A stretch of 64,000 bases of DNA from Catellatospora paridis (lineage in GTDB: Bacteria; Actinomycetota; Actinomycetes; Mycobacteriales; Micromonosporaceae). The notes beneath the pieces are model-generated. The model was not told the DNA's origin and searched no databases. It was given only the letters and a program-made list of their open reading frames with translations. Positions 30,727-39,778 of the stretch are shown here, one piece after another (the stretch's first letter is position 1; each line of letters begins with the position of its first letter). A program made the position numbers and the translations under genes. The DNA lies in contig NZ_ML769317.1 of NCBI RefSeq assembly GCF_009720365.1, forward strand, positions 12,313 to 76,312. The letters are read 5' to 3'.

Positions 30727-31080
30727 GCGGCGGCTCCCTTCGGGAGAGCTTCGCGCTACATTGAGCAAATAATCATCAATTGGCTCGATTAGAGGCAATC
30801 CCCCAGAAGGGTCGCGCTGATCGAGTTCCTGTCGATGTCGGTTGGTGTCGCGCTCACATGTCAGCGACACCGAGGATTCACCGTCACCGCTGACCTGCTG
30901 GATCGGTGCGCCACGTGAGCCGGGGACGACGTTCCCGTGGCTGGTGGAGCGAGATTGGACGGGTTCATCCCATAGTCACTCATCGTCATGTCTCCGTTAC
31001 GGATCTCTCGACTGAGGCCCTCGCATTCAGTAGCATGATTGGGCCCGTCCATTTGCCTGGTGGTCCGTCTGGGGGAGTAG
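30727..31080. other. divergent promoter region of recombinase and nuclease genes
   Basis: This 354-base gap separates two divergent genes. A stretch at about 30760-30790 is A/T-rich and has an imperfect inverted repeat around ATAATCATCAATTGGCTC. The proximal part (about 30730-30775) has a match upstream of the recombinase pseudogene (about 63595-63632), so it belongs to the recombinase module. No gene is seen. Confidence 0.45.
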
Positions 31081-32655
31081 ATGGCGAAGCGATCGCCAAG
31101 TGCCGCCGAGTACCACCGCCGGCAACAGGCTCAAGCCAAGGAGGCCGCCCGGCAGCAGCGAGCGGCAGAGAACGCGGTCAAGGCGACGCAGCGCGCGGAG
31201 CGGGAGAATTACCTTGCGAGCAGAGGCCGCGAGGCGGATAACAAAACCCATGAGGTCCAGCAGCGGATGCTTTCCTTGCAGAGTCTGCTGGAAGTCGGTC
31301 TGCGGCGTTCAGCGCGCATCGATCTCGTCTCTCTGAAGAAGGCTCCAGAGAGCCCGCCGTTCGCGTCGGGCGCAGTCGGTGTGCCGGCGCAGCGTCCGTC
31401 ATGGGAGATGTTTGCACCTTCGCGTCCGGGAGTGATCAAGTCAGTTCTCGAAGGCCGTACGAGGCAGGAACAGCGGGAGCTCGCTGCAAGGCAGCAGTAC
31501 GAGGCAGCCCAGCGGGCGTGGGAGCAGAGCGAGCACGTCCGGCTCGAACGGCTCGCGGCGCTGAGGCGGGAGCACCTCGGTCTGCTGGCCGCCAAGCAAC
31601 AGGCGGCAGATGCTCACAACAGGGCGATCGATGAATTGGCGTCGGGCGTTCGGAGTAGGCGCAAGGACGCGGTGGAAAAGTACCTGCAGACCGTGCTGCG
31701 CCGCATGCCCCTGCCAGCCGTGTTCGCACGCCGCAGCGACGTGATCTACAGCCCGCACGCCGAGCAGGTGGTCGTCAGGCTACAGCTGCCTAGTCGTGAC
31801 GTCGTTCCCGTAGTCAAGGGCTACAGCTACATCCAGTCGAAGGATGAGCTCAGACCGGCACCGCGGCCCGCGAAGGAAGTTGCTGAGCTCTACCGTGCCA
31901 CGATCGCACAGGTAGCGTTGTTGGTGACCCGAGACCTGTTCGACGCCGACCCGATGCTGCGGGAGGTCGGCTTCAACGGACACGTGGACACCGTGGATCC
32001 CGCCACGGGGCAGAGCGTTTATCCCTGCCTCATCAGCCTGACCGTGGACAGGGACAGATTCAGCTCGTTGAACCTGCGCCAGGTCAACCCGGAGGACTGC
32101 CTGCGGCACTTGAACGCGCTGGTCTCGCAGCACCCATACGAGCTCAAGGGGATCACCCCGGTCCTGGACTTTGACCGCACAAAGTATGCGTTTGTCGAGG
32201 GCATGGACGCCGTAGCGATGCTCGACTCGCGACCCGACCTGATGCAACTGAGTGCCGGTGAATTCGAGCACCTCGTGCGCCAGGTTTTCGAGGCCATGGG
32301 CATGCAGGGTTGGACGACGACGCCGAGCAAGGACGACGGCGTTGATGGCGTGGTCTTCAATCCAACGCCGTTCGTCGGCGGTCTCACCATCGTTCAAGCG
32401 AAGCGGTACAAGGATGTCGTTGGCGTGAACCACATCCGCGAGCTGGCCGGCGCGATGGAGGAGAAAAAGGCCGGACACGGCGTCCTGGTGACCACATCGT
32501 GGTTCACCACTGGCGGTTGGCAGAAGGCTCGTGACCACGGACGCATCGAACTGGTCGACGGTCCGCGGCTGGTGCACCTCATCAAAGAACACCTAGGCAA
32601 AGATGTGCTGATCGGCATAAAGCGGCCGAAGACGGCCAGCACAGGGCCATCATGA
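31081..32655 (+). CDS. Mrr-type restriction endonuclease with long coiled-coil N-terminus
   Basis: This 524-residue protein probably cleaves foreign or modified DNA. The last 150 residues are the Mrr/PD-(D/E)xK nuclease: FEHLVRQVFEAMG, the catalytic Asp in DDGVDGVVF (about residues 417-422), QAKRYKDVVG (QxK, about 438) and GVLVTTSWFTTGG. The first 200 residues are charged and helical, and a middle part (200-370) is unrecognised and may recognise the target. The ATG at 31081 follows GGGGGAG by 6 bases. There is no methylase, so a type IV (modified-DNA) enzyme is likely. It is the first cargo gene beside the recombinase, a common place for defence genes. Confidence 0.85.
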   Translation: MAKRSPSAAEYHRRQQAQAKEAARQQRAAENAVKATQRAERENYLASRGREADNKTHEVQQRMLSLQSLLEVGLRRSARIDLVSLKKAPESPPFASGAVGVPAQRPSWEMFAPSRPGVIKSVLEGRTRQEQRELAARQQYEAAQRAWEQSEHVRLERLAALRREHLGLLAAKQQAADAHNRAIDELASGVRSRRKDAVEKYLQTVLRRMPLPAVFARRSDVIYSPHAEQVVVRLQLPSRDVVPVVKGYSYIQSKDELRPAPRPAKEVAELYRATIAQVALLVTRDLFDADPMLREVGFNGHVDTVDPATGQSVYPCLISLTVDRDRFSSLNLRQVNPEDCLRHLNALVSQHPYELKGITPVLDFDRTKYAFVEGMDAVAMLDSRPDLMQLSAGEFEHLVRQVFEAMGMQGWTTTPSKDDGVDGVVFNPTPFVGGLTIVQAKRYKDVVGVNHIRELAGAMEEKKAGHGVLVTTSWFTTGGWQKARDHGRIELVDGPRLVHLIKEHLGKDVLIGIKRPKTASTGPS

Positions 32656-32751
32656 GCCGCCGGCTTCTCGGCCTGCGGACGTACGCTCGTGGTTGCCACC
32701 AGCGGCGTTATCACGCTGTGTCACCGACAGTTGGTCGAGTAGTGTGCGGCG

Positions 32752-33268
32752 GTGGCGCCGAGGGCGTACCAGGAGCTGGGCATCGAGCAAGTGGCGGTGT
32801 GGGACCGTTTTATGCGCAGTTCGACTTCAGGCCCAGCATGCACCGCTTTCCGGCGATCACCGAGCCCACCCCGTCGGTTACCTGGAGCCTGAGCAGCCTC
32901 GGCGATGATGTCGGCTATACACGGCTGGACCACCTGGTCGAGGCCGTGCACGCTGGGCTCACCGGGCTGGTCGGTGACGGGCGCTCCTGTGCCTGGACTG
33001 GCAGCACCTCGACTACCGCGTTTGGCCCAGCCTTGTCGGGCCGGACAACATCGACCCACCGGGCGGACCAGGCTGGCCCCTGTCGCCATATCCTGACGGC
33101 GACTACTTCATCTACCTTGCGGAAGACTTCCGATTCGGCACTTTTGGCCATCCGTGGGAGCCGTCGCTGTGCGCCTTCGGCGGCGACCTGCTGGACCTGG
33201 TCGAAGCCAAGTTGCACGACGCTCTCGGCCAGGTCATACACCGCGACGGCCAGCAGGTGACGGTGTGA
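32752..33268 (+). pseudogene. DUF2716 gene with two frameshifts
   Basis: Three frames together give one DUF2716-like protein. The first has VAVWDRF, the second FYAQFDFRPSMHRFPAITEP, and the third LLCLDWQHLDYRV through PYPDGDYFIYLAEDFRF and FGHPWEPSLCAFGG to the stop at 33268. The frame moves once near 32812 and again near 32985, each consistent with a single-base deletion. Either the gene is broken or the assembly has two errors. DUF2716 function is unknown. Confidence 0.72.
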
Positions 33269-33602
33269 ACGAGGACCGCCAACGTGAGACCGTACGGCCA
33301 GATTAGCCGGGCGACGATCTGACGTCGTCCGCCGCCGACCGGCCATGGCGATCTTGGAAGCCGCAGCGGTGCCTGGATTGGCTCCAAGGTGGAAGGTACG
33401 GCAGAGCCCGCCAACGGAAGAGGCCTCCCCATGCGGGCTACTATTACGGTGAGAAACCCCGAGAAGGTCGGTGACGCAGTGCTGGGCTATGTGCTTTCGC
33501 ATCGAACGGGAAAGCCTCAGCTGACCTGGTACGACCCGACAGGCACGAAGCGCGAATCGAATACGGCAGCGCGTTCGATCTCCGCGGAAGCAGAAAATAA
33601 AA
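33269..33602. other. gap without a confident gene
   Basis: A short frame from 33431 (MRATITVRNPEKVGDAVLGY at its start) runs to 33679 but overlaps the lipoprotein gene, lacks a clear ribosome site and matches nothing I know. The lower GC just before 33603 may hold the lipoprotein start signals. Confidence 0.3.
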
Positions 33603-34613
33603 ATGGTTCTGACTACTACGCGTCGTCGCCTCTGCACCTCCGTCCTCCTGGTGACGCTCGCTCTGATCGCGGGGTGTAGCGGTCGCGGCCCAGACAACGA
33701 GGTCGTGAGCGACCCCCATGGCACGGACACGGTGGATCTGGTCGCCGCCATGGACGACGGATCGGTGTACTACGTCACCGCCCCTGCCTGGGAAGGTCCC
33801 GTGCGTCTGTGGTTCAAGCAATCCGAGAGCCACCAGCCGGTCGAAGTTCCCTACACCGACAGCCGCTGTACTCCCTTCTCGCCGATATCGATCAGCGCCA
33901 TCGGAGAACAAGCCATCGGCTTGGTGCTGGACTGCGGTGATGGATCAGCAGCCTTCGACGCGGTGATGTCGCAAGGAAGGTTCGAAAGACTCGAAGCTCG
34001 TCCTGTCGTACCATCCGCGAACCTCGCCGTGTGGCGGCCGGGAGCTGACGTTGCCTACTTCCAAGTCCTCCGACGCTGTGAGGGCTTGATCCGCTTGACG
34101 AAAGGTGGTGCGGTTGCGGTTCTGACGGGTAAGCCGCATGGCAGTTATTCATGGAGTGAGATGTCACTCGAACAGAGTTGTGGTGGCCCTGCTGTCGGCA
34201 CTGCCCTTGCACTGGATTCCGCGGGCGACCTACTCGCCTTCTCCGAGGGCATCAGCTCGTCGACGCGCCAGGTAGAGTTCAGGGATCCGGGCGTCGACCT
34301 GGTGGTTGTCGCCTCGGCATCCGGCTCGGTTCGCTATGTTCTGGACGAGGTCAGGGCACTCGACGGATCGGGATACCTGGCCGGATTCGCTTTTGTGCCG
34401 GGGACCTCGCAGCTTGCTCTGTCGGGAACTGTCGAGGACCATCCCGGCATCTGGCTGATCGACGTGCCCTCTGGGAACCGCCGGCGAATCCTTGACGGTG
34501 AATTCGGTGCACTCTCGCTTTCACCGGAGGGACGATTTCTGGCAGCCGTGTGCCGTCATTGCGACGGAGGCCTCACTCTGCTAGACCTTCGTTCACATGG
34601 TGTGGTTTCGTAG
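33603..34613 (+). CDS. lipoprotein with beta-propeller-like repeats
   Basis: This 336-residue protein has a lipoprotein signal (RRRLCTSVLLVTLALIAGC, with the lipobox Cys near residue 25), so it is tethered outside the membrane. The mature part is beta-rich with WD/PD40-like strands (ALDSAGDLLAFSEG, FVPGTSQLALSG, LSLSPEGRFLAAV) and scattered cysteines, two of them in CRHC. No family is assigned. The ribosome site before the ATG is weak. It is an island cargo gene. Confidence 0.75.
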   Translation: MVLTTTRRRLCTSVLLVTLALIAGCSGRGPDNEVVSDPHGTDTVDLVAAMDDGSVYYVTAPAWEGPVRLWFKQSESHQPVEVPYTDSRCTPFSPISISAIGEQAIGLVLDCGDGSAAFDAVMSQGRFERLEARPVVPSANLAVWRPGADVAYFQVLRRCEGLIRLTKGGAVAVLTGKPHGSYSWSEMSLEQSCGGPAVGTALALDSAGDLLAFSEGISSSTRQVEFRDPGVDLVVVASASGSVRYVLDEVRALDGSGYLAGFAFVPGTSQLALSGTVEDHPGIWLIDVPSGNRRRILDGEFGALSLSPEGRFLAAVCRHCDGGLTLLDLRSHGVVS

Positions 34614-35049
34614 CGGAGCCAAGCGACTGAAGATCGGTGACGTTTCGCGGCCCCTGCGAAATCATCATTGAGACCGCCCACCCCGAAACCCTCATCCCGC
34701 CCGCATCGGCAGCCAGCCACCGAACCCGACATCGGGGGAGTACCGATACTGCTCCAACTCCATATGCCGAACTGCAGATCGAGGCCCGCCCCACTGGCAA
34801 GGGACGGGCCCGCCGCGTCGACCGCTATGGACGGTGGTCCACGAAGCCGGGTTGGACCTGGAAGTCGTACAGGCCGCCGATCTCAGCCGAGCCCCCTCAC
34901 CCAGTTGGCCGCCGTGACGGTCTCCGGGGCGTTGTCCGTGCGGTGCGCGGCGGCGACCGGCCAGCGGGCGGCCAGTGGCGGGCGGCGGAGCTGCTACCGG
35001 CTCGCGCAACTTTAGCCTGGCGGCCCGGCGATTTCCGCCGCCCGGTATC
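34614..35049. other. gap with no confident gene
   Basis: Short stretches look once-coding in different frames, such as HEAGLDLEVVQAADLSRAPS near 34830-34890, but none is intact. It is probably debris between the lipoprotein gene and an attachment-like repeat. Confidence 0.35.
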
Positions 35050-35202
35050 GCGATCATGGAATTCGCAGGTCAGCCAACATCGTGATCATGTACTTAGGGT
35101 TCATATAGCCCCGGAGACTCCAGACTTTATCTCAGGTGCTGTTTTCCCTGCTCAAATGACGTTCGCGGGCCGCGTTTCGGGGTGCGTTTCGGGCGGCTCG
35201 CT
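35050..35202. repeat. attachment-like repeat, copy A
   Basis: The 48-base core 35065-35112 (from GCAGGTCAGC to TATAGCCCC) matches copy B at 40540-40587 in 43 of 48 bases. It also matches copy C at 59764-59811. Copies A and C stay similar for about 90 bases beyond the core, whereas copy B switches to tRNA-Leu sequence. Copy A may be an unrecombined site or a remnant of another element. Confidence 0.7.
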
Positions 35203-35333
35203 CAACAGGTGGAAAGGAGCGACGCTCCTTCGATCTGAGGTGATGTTGCGAGGCTTATGGCGGGGATCGCCGCCTGGGTGAGGCACGCATGTAGCACCCT
35301 TGCTTCAGTACGGCGTCATCCGGGACGGCGCAC

Positions 35334-35933
35334 CTAAAGGTGGGGGAGAGCTTCGCCGGGCCGGGGCTGGCGCTGCTGTTCGAGCCAGAATAGATAGCCG
35401 CGTAGGTATGCCTCCAGGCCGTCGTCGAGGTAGGCGACGAAGTCCCAGTGGCCTTGGGCGGCGTCGTGATAATGGCCCAGATATCTGGGGTGGGCGTTGT
35501 AGCCCCAATGCGGGTGTGTGTCGGCTCCCCAGTCGGCGGCGATGGCGACAGCCCATTGCCGTACCCGGCTTCGGTCCCGCCACCACCCACGTACGGTCTC
35601 CGCGGTCCAGTGGTCGTTGCCGTCCCAGTTATAGCCCCGGTAGAGCTCTAACCGGCAGCCGTTGACCACGGCCTCGGTCTCGCGCTCGTTCACCGGCTGG
35701 CGGTATATGAACTCGGATCCGAACCCGCCACCGAGATCGTCGTCGTAGCAGATGTGGTCTGGTGCATCCAGCCGCCCGATGGCCAGGCTGTCGGTCTCAC
35801 CGGCGTAGAAGGGGCCCGGGACGTTGCGCCAGTTCCGCTGTTCCCAGCGTCCGGTGAACAGCTCCTCGGCGGGCTCATTGAAGCTCTCCACCAACCGCCG
35901 GGCCGTGGGCAGCGGGTCCCAGTAGCCGATCAT
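35334..35933 (-). CDS. conserved actinobacterial hypothetical protein
   Basis: This 199-residue soluble protein has many Trp and Tyr and conserved-looking blocks: WDPLPTARRLVESFN at the N-terminus, TGRWEQRNWRNVPGPFYAGE, DHWTAETVRGWWRDRSRVR and LRGYLFWLEQQRQPRPGE at the end. I recall similar proteins scattered in actinomycetes without a function. The ATG at 35933 is the natural start; in-frame codons further upstream are antisense to the next gene. It lies 122 bases from the next gene on the same strand. Confidence 0.78.
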   Translation of the reverse strand: MIGYWDPLPTARRLVESFNEPAEELFTGRWEQRNWRNVPGPFYAGETDSLAIGRLDAPDHICYDDDLGGGFGSEFIYRQPVNERETEAVVNGCRLELYRGYNWDGNDHWTAETVRGWWRDRSRVRQWAVAIAADWGADTHPHWGYNAHPRYLGHYHDAAQGHWDFVAYLDDGLEAYLRGYLFWLEQQRQPRPGEALPHL

Positions 35934-36055
35934 CGCCCTATCTTGCCCGACGTGGGCGTCATGTTCCGGCGGACCTGGGGCGCCCACCGGAGACCTCGCA
36001 GGCACTTCCGCGCAGGCGCGCGGTGCCTGCCCAGGCTGGCCGCGCTCGTCGCGGG

Positions 36056-37108
36056 TTAGTTCCAGTTCGTGGCGGTGCATGTCGTGATCTGGCACCGCTC
36101 GCACAGGTAGAGGGTGCGCCAGCCGTGCCCGTACTCGCGGATGTAGTTCTGCACGGTGACGACGTGGAACATCAGGCGGTCGCAGCTGCGGCAGTGTGGG
36201 TTCGGGTAGAGACCTATCGGTGGGCCGCCTGCCGTCCCGACCACGCCCGGTGTCGACAGGACGTGTCCGTTGCTGTAGACGAGGTCGCTGTCGTACGGCC
36301 GGAGCACGGCGACGCCGATGCCGCGCGGGTCGCTGTTGTCGACCTCGGTTTCGTCTTCGCGAGGCGGCTCGTCGAAGGTCACGGTCTCGTCGTGCCAGAG
36401 GCCGTCCGGACCCGCCGCCGTGGTCAGCGTCCAGCCGACCGATCCTTTCGGGCTGGCCAGGTGCACCCGGTCGGCGGGCAAGTCCGGCATACCCGGCACT
36501 TGGTCGAGGCGCAGCGAAAGGTAATGCCATACCGCCGGGGTGGCCTCCGGTCGGCGAACGACCTGATCCAGTGGCAGTCCGACGGGATGATCCGCGGTTA
36601 GCAGCTCCGCGGGGTCGGACACGGTCCGGAGTTCGACCACCTGCCGGTGCGGAGTGAACCGGCATCGTGCCGGCCCGGTGGCAGGGGTCCAGATGCCCGA
36701 GTCCTCGAACTCCTTGCCCGGGTCCGCGCCGTCGCGGACGAGGCCGGCGATCGCGGTGAGCGCGGCCTCGGTTCCGATCGCCGCGAGCATCCACGCTTGC
36801 TGGTACGTCCAGCGGCTTCGTAGCCGCCGCTCCAGGTGCTCCACACGGCGATCGGGTGCGCCGTGGAACAGCACGCACAGGTTGTCGAAGGTCACGTCGA
36901 AACCGTCAATGAACTCGGTGACGACCGCGTCCTGATGCGGCCGGAACCACTCCGGACGGGTACCCGCCACGAACGCGAAGTGGTCGCCGAGGTCGTTGCG
37001 CAGCCGCTCGTCAATGGCGGCCCGTCCAAGAAGCTCCACCAGGGCTGTGACGTCGTCCGCGGTGTCGACCGGGAACGCGGCAGCACCGGTGTAGGTCTTG
37101 ATCGGCAT
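36056..37108 (-). CDS. hypothetical protein with C-terminal zinc ribbon
   Basis: This 350-residue soluble protein is mixed alpha/beta. The C-terminal 50 residues have two Cys pairs (CRSCDRLMF and LYLCERC, with a further Cys at TTC) that would bind zinc. The N-terminal half has ALVELLGRAAIDERLRNDLG and VEHLERRLRSRWTYQQAWML. I recognise no family. It is island cargo with the same orientation as 35334-35933. Confidence 0.75.
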   Translation of the reverse strand: MPIKTYTGAAAFPVDTADDVTALVELLGRAAIDERLRNDLGDHFAFVAGTRPEWFRPHQDAVVTEFIDGFDVTFDNLCVLFHGAPDRRVEHLERRLRSRWTYQQAWMLAAIGTEAALTAIAGLVRDGADPGKEFEDSGIWTPATGPARCRFTPHRQVVELRTVSDPAELLTADHPVGLPLDQVVRRPEATPAVWHYLSLRLDQVPGMPDLPADRVHLASPKGSVGWTLTTAAGPDGLWHDETVTFDEPPREDETEVDNSDPRGIGVAVLRPYDSDLVYSNGHVLSTPGVVGTAGGPPIGLYPNPHCRSCDRLMFHVVTVQNYIREYGHGWRTLYLCERCQITTCTATNWN

Positions 37109-37144
37109 TCGCGGACTGTATCAACGCAGCCGGATCGAGCCGGT

Positions 37145-37385
37145 CGTTCAGGGAATGAGTTCGGGGTGTACTCGACCCAGATGCGGGCGGTACGCAGGTC
37201 CGGCTCGCCTGCCGGGGTGTGACAACCGATGGCCCACAGCGCCATGAGCACCTGTGCCGGGAATCGGTGTGCCGCGTCCGCCGCTGCGGTGAACAGCTCG
37301 AGGTCGGCGCTGATGACGCCGTGTACCGCCTCCCACCTGCACCAGCCGCACCAGGCGGCCTACACATGGCCAGGGCCGCGTAGGA
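37145..37385 (-). pseudogene. remnant of a hypothetical gene
   Basis: The minus strand encodes a coding-like stretch, AVHGVISADLELFTAAADAA and then LMALWAIGCHTPAGEPDLRT, ending near WVEYTPNSFPE. The frame is cut by a stop upstream and no start fits. It is probably gene debris; the 385-base gap holds nothing else. Confidence 0.35.
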
Positions 37386-37511
37386 GACGACGGCGTGCGT
37401 GTGGCTGCTATCGGTTGGGCCTGTTCCGGCACTACGGTCTGCGCCTGATTCACCCCTCGATGGACTACGCCCCGATGCCCACACGGCCGGCTTGTGCAAT
37501 ACGCTGCCGCG

Positions 37512-38165
37512 ATGGAAGCAGCCGAGGAGGTTCTCGCTCAACTCGACGGTGCTGCGCGCGGCTCTGGGTTCGCCGATCCCGAGCATCCGTACTACTCGGC
37601 CATCGACGCGCGGATGCACGTGTTCCGTGATGATCACCGTTGGGCGTTGTTGATCGAACTTGTCGGCTACAACCCCCGTGCCGGAAACGTCGTCGATGTC
37701 TTGCACACGTACGGCAACTGCCTCACCCGAGGCCGACCCGGTTTCGAGGTCGAGGACTTCCACTCCCGGATAGACAACATGGACGAGATCGAGGATCGCG
37801 ACAACCCGGAGTACCTGTGCGTCGAGGGCGGGCCGATCGAGGTCCGCGGGCAGCGGGTGCCGGTGCCTGCACGCGTCGGCGACCTGCTCGAAGATGTGTT
37901 TCGCCTGCTCGTGCCGGAGCATCGCGATCTGCTGCTGGCCGACGATGCTGAGCTGCGTCGACGTATCCCGGCGGAGCTGCCTCGGATCCTGGTGCTCGAA
38001 GAGTGGCGGCATCGCGAGCCGGACCACTACGACCAGCTGCCCAGTGAGACGGAGACGTTCCGGCAGCTCGCCGAGGTCCTGGCGACCGGTGATCCCACCA
38101 GATACCGGCCGTCCGCAGCGCCGAATACGCACTGGTCGAACTGGCCGGAATCGGGGTCGCTGTGA
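37512..38165 (+). CDS. DUF7003-like protein, first gene of a five-gene operon
   Basis: This 217-residue soluble protein has conserved blocks ARMHVFRDDHRWALLIELVG, NPRAGNVVDVLHTYGNCL, DFHSRIDN and the C-terminal NTHWSNWPESGSL. These fit, from memory, the DUF7003 family, whose function is unknown. The ATG at 37512 gives MEAAEEVLAQLD; a GTG at 37494 is possible. Its stop overlaps the next start by 4 bases. The operon of five unrelated small soluble proteins resembles arrays of immunity or effector genes, but no toxin is adjacent. Confidence 0.8.
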   Translation: MEAAEEVLAQLDGAARGSGFADPEHPYYSAIDARMHVFRDDHRWALLIELVGYNPRAGNVVDVLHTYGNCLTRGRPGFEVEDFHSRIDNMDEIEDRDNPEYLCVEGGPIEVRGQRVPVPARVGDLLEDVFRLLVPEHRDLLLADDAELRRRIPAELPRILVLEEWRHREPDHYDQLPSETETFRQLAEVLATGDPTRYRPSAAPNTHWSNWPESGSL

Positions 38166-38548
38166 GCAAGGAGATCGCTGAGGGCGAGGAGACCGGCCTT
38201 CGGCAGTTGGTCGGTTTAGAGGTCAGTGCCGTCTGCTTCGTCAGAGACTATGTCGAGTTGCACTTTGACGGACCGGTCCTGCGGGCGGTGAGCGATCCGT
38301 TCGGCCACTGCGGCTGTCAGGGCTGGCGGTTTCCCGAAGGAAACTCGCCCATCCTCATGCGCTCCTACATCGGCACGACCGTCGACGGGTTCGAGCTGAT
38401 CCCGGATCGGTTTCTTGCCCTCGACTTCGGCGAGCATCGTTTCGTTATCCCGCTGGATGAAGCCTCGCGGAGCGGTCCGGAGGCAGCGCACCTACAAATT
38501 CCTGATCCCGGCGGTTCGTCTGGCCGCCACCATTTGTGGATCTGGTGA
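38162..38548 (+). CDS. hypothetical protein, operon gene 2
   Basis: This 128-residue soluble protein is beta-rich (VSAVCFVRDYVELHFDG, then DRFLALDFGEHRFVIPLDE). It has GHCGCQGW in its middle. The GTG overlaps the upstream stop (GTGA) and the next gene follows after 7 bases, so it is co-translated. I recognise no family. Confidence 0.72.
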   Translation: MSKEIAEGEETGLRQLVGLEVSAVCFVRDYVELHFDGPVLRAVSDPFGHCGCQGWRFPEGNSPILMRSYIGTTVDGFELIPDRFLALDFGEHRFVIPLDEASRSGPEAAHLQIPDPGGSSGRHHLWIW

Positions 38549-38555
38549 TGTCGTC

Positions 38556-39092
38556 ATGAACCAAGGGACGAACAGATACCTTGTCGCGCACGATTACGAC
38601 ATGGGCGCCTTTTGGTGGTGGGTGTGGGCCGGGTCGGCGGCGGAGATCGTCGAGAAGTGCGCCGAGGTCGAAGTCGTCACCGATCCGGACGTGCTGCGTC
38701 GCACCGAGGCGTGGGATCTTCCAGTTGTCTACCTTGGCGCCGACGACCTGGGACCGTTGGAGAGTTTCCGTGCCAAGCGGGATGCTCAGTGTGATCAGCC
38801 AGGGTTCGGCGTTCTCGTCGGTCGTGGGGTGGTGCACGTGCGGTACGAGGACCCGGACGTTGAAGAGACGTTCGACGGGGCGTATCTGCTGGAGTTGGGT
38901 TCGGACGGGCGGCGCCTGCGGCAGGTCGTGATCGAATCCGATGGGTCCGTTACTGCGGAGGGGCCCGACGAATGGCCGTTCAACCCGCCCTTCGACCTGT
39001 ACGACCCGAAGCTGGCCGCGATGCAGATCGCCGGCAGCGAGTTCGAAGCCGCCTTGTCGAACGCCCGGACCGTGAACGGAGCCAAGGCATGA
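38556..39092 (+). CDS. hypothetical protein, operon gene 3
   Basis: This 178-residue soluble protein starts RYLVAHDYDMGAFWWWVWA and has EIVEKCAEVEVVTDPDVL, QPGFGVLVGRG, LELGSDGRRLRQVVIESDG and a C-terminal DLYDPKLAAMQI. The blocks recall a family of actinobacterial hypothetical proteins with no known function. The stop overlaps the next start by 4 bases (ATGA). Confidence 0.77.
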   Translation: MNQGTNRYLVAHDYDMGAFWWWVWAGSAAEIVEKCAEVEVVTDPDVLRRTEAWDLPVVYLGADDLGPLESFRAKRDAQCDQPGFGVLVGRGVVHVRYEDPDVEETFDGAYLLELGSDGRRLRQVVIESDGSVTAEGPDEWPFNPPFDLYDPKLAAMQIAGSEFEAALSNARTVNGAKA

Positions 39093-39778
39093 GTCCCGCC
39101 ACCGTCACCACGGTGTACGACATCGCGTCAGCGCTGCCGGACATCGAGACTTTGCGCCACCGCTGCCGTGCTTTGGCGATCCTTGAGGTGATCATCAGCC
39201 CCGAGTGGGAGTCGCGCTACTACTCCTTCGACGCAGCCTGGAACACCGGTGAGCAGATGGCATCGATGCGTAATGGCAGCGGGGACGAGTACTCGATCGT
39301 GTTCACTGCCGCCGGCGCGTTCATCCGCGGCTTTGACCACGAGTCACCGATGAGCCGGTTTGGCAACGGCGGCGAGCTGTGGCCAGGTCTGCTCGACGGC
39401 GTGCCGGACGTGTTCGCTTCGCAGGTCGCCGAGCCTGCATTCAGCTACGCCGGGAAGCTGAGCGCGACCTTCTGCCTCTGGCGCCAGAGCGAAGACGCCG
39501 GTTGGCGCACCGGTCGCCTCGACTTTCCCGCAGTCCGCGGATACCGCGACGACCCGGACGGCTCCGGTCTGCTGAAGATCCTCTGCGATGGCAGCGGTGA
39601 CGCATATCGGGCATTCGCGACCGACTACTACGAGGTCGAAATCGACCAGGCTGCGGTGACGCACATCTATGCCCGGCTGCCGTTGGACGACCACATCGTG
39701 CGGCTGTTGAATCCAGACCTGGTCCTCGCCGACGTCGCGGACGAGGTCACCGCCATGGAGGAGACGCGTCGTGCCTGA
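39089..39778 (+). CDS. hypothetical protein, operon gene 4
   Basis: This 229-residue soluble protein has AILEVIISPEWESRYYSFDA and a GDEYSIVFTAAGAFIRGFDH block, with Trp-rich centre (FCLWRQ and GWRTGRLDF). The C-terminal part reads AFATDYYEVEIDQ and HIVRLLNPDLVL. The first blocks are conserved in actinobacterial hypothetical proteins. It overlaps its neighbours by 4 and 8 bases. Confidence 0.77.
   Translation: MSPATVTTVYDIASALPDIETLRHRCRALAILEVIISPEWESRYYSFDAAWNTGEQMASMRNGSGDEYSIVFTAAGAFIRGFDHESPMSRFGNGGELWPGLLDGVPDVFASQVAEPAFSYAGKLSATFCLWRQSEDAGWRTGRLDFPAVRGYRDDPDGSGLLKILCDGSGDAYRAFATDYYEVEIDQAAVTHIYARLPLDDHIVRLLNPDLVLADVADEVTAMEETRRA

Noticed and set aside
33431-33679. Short frame before the lipoprotein gene
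   Set aside because: No ribosome site, overlaps the lipoprotein signal sequence in another frame, and no similarity recognised.
35934-36878. 945-base extension of the 35334-35933 frame
   Set aside because: It is same-strand but out of frame within the gene at 36056-37108, and the shorter form starts at a family-like ATG.
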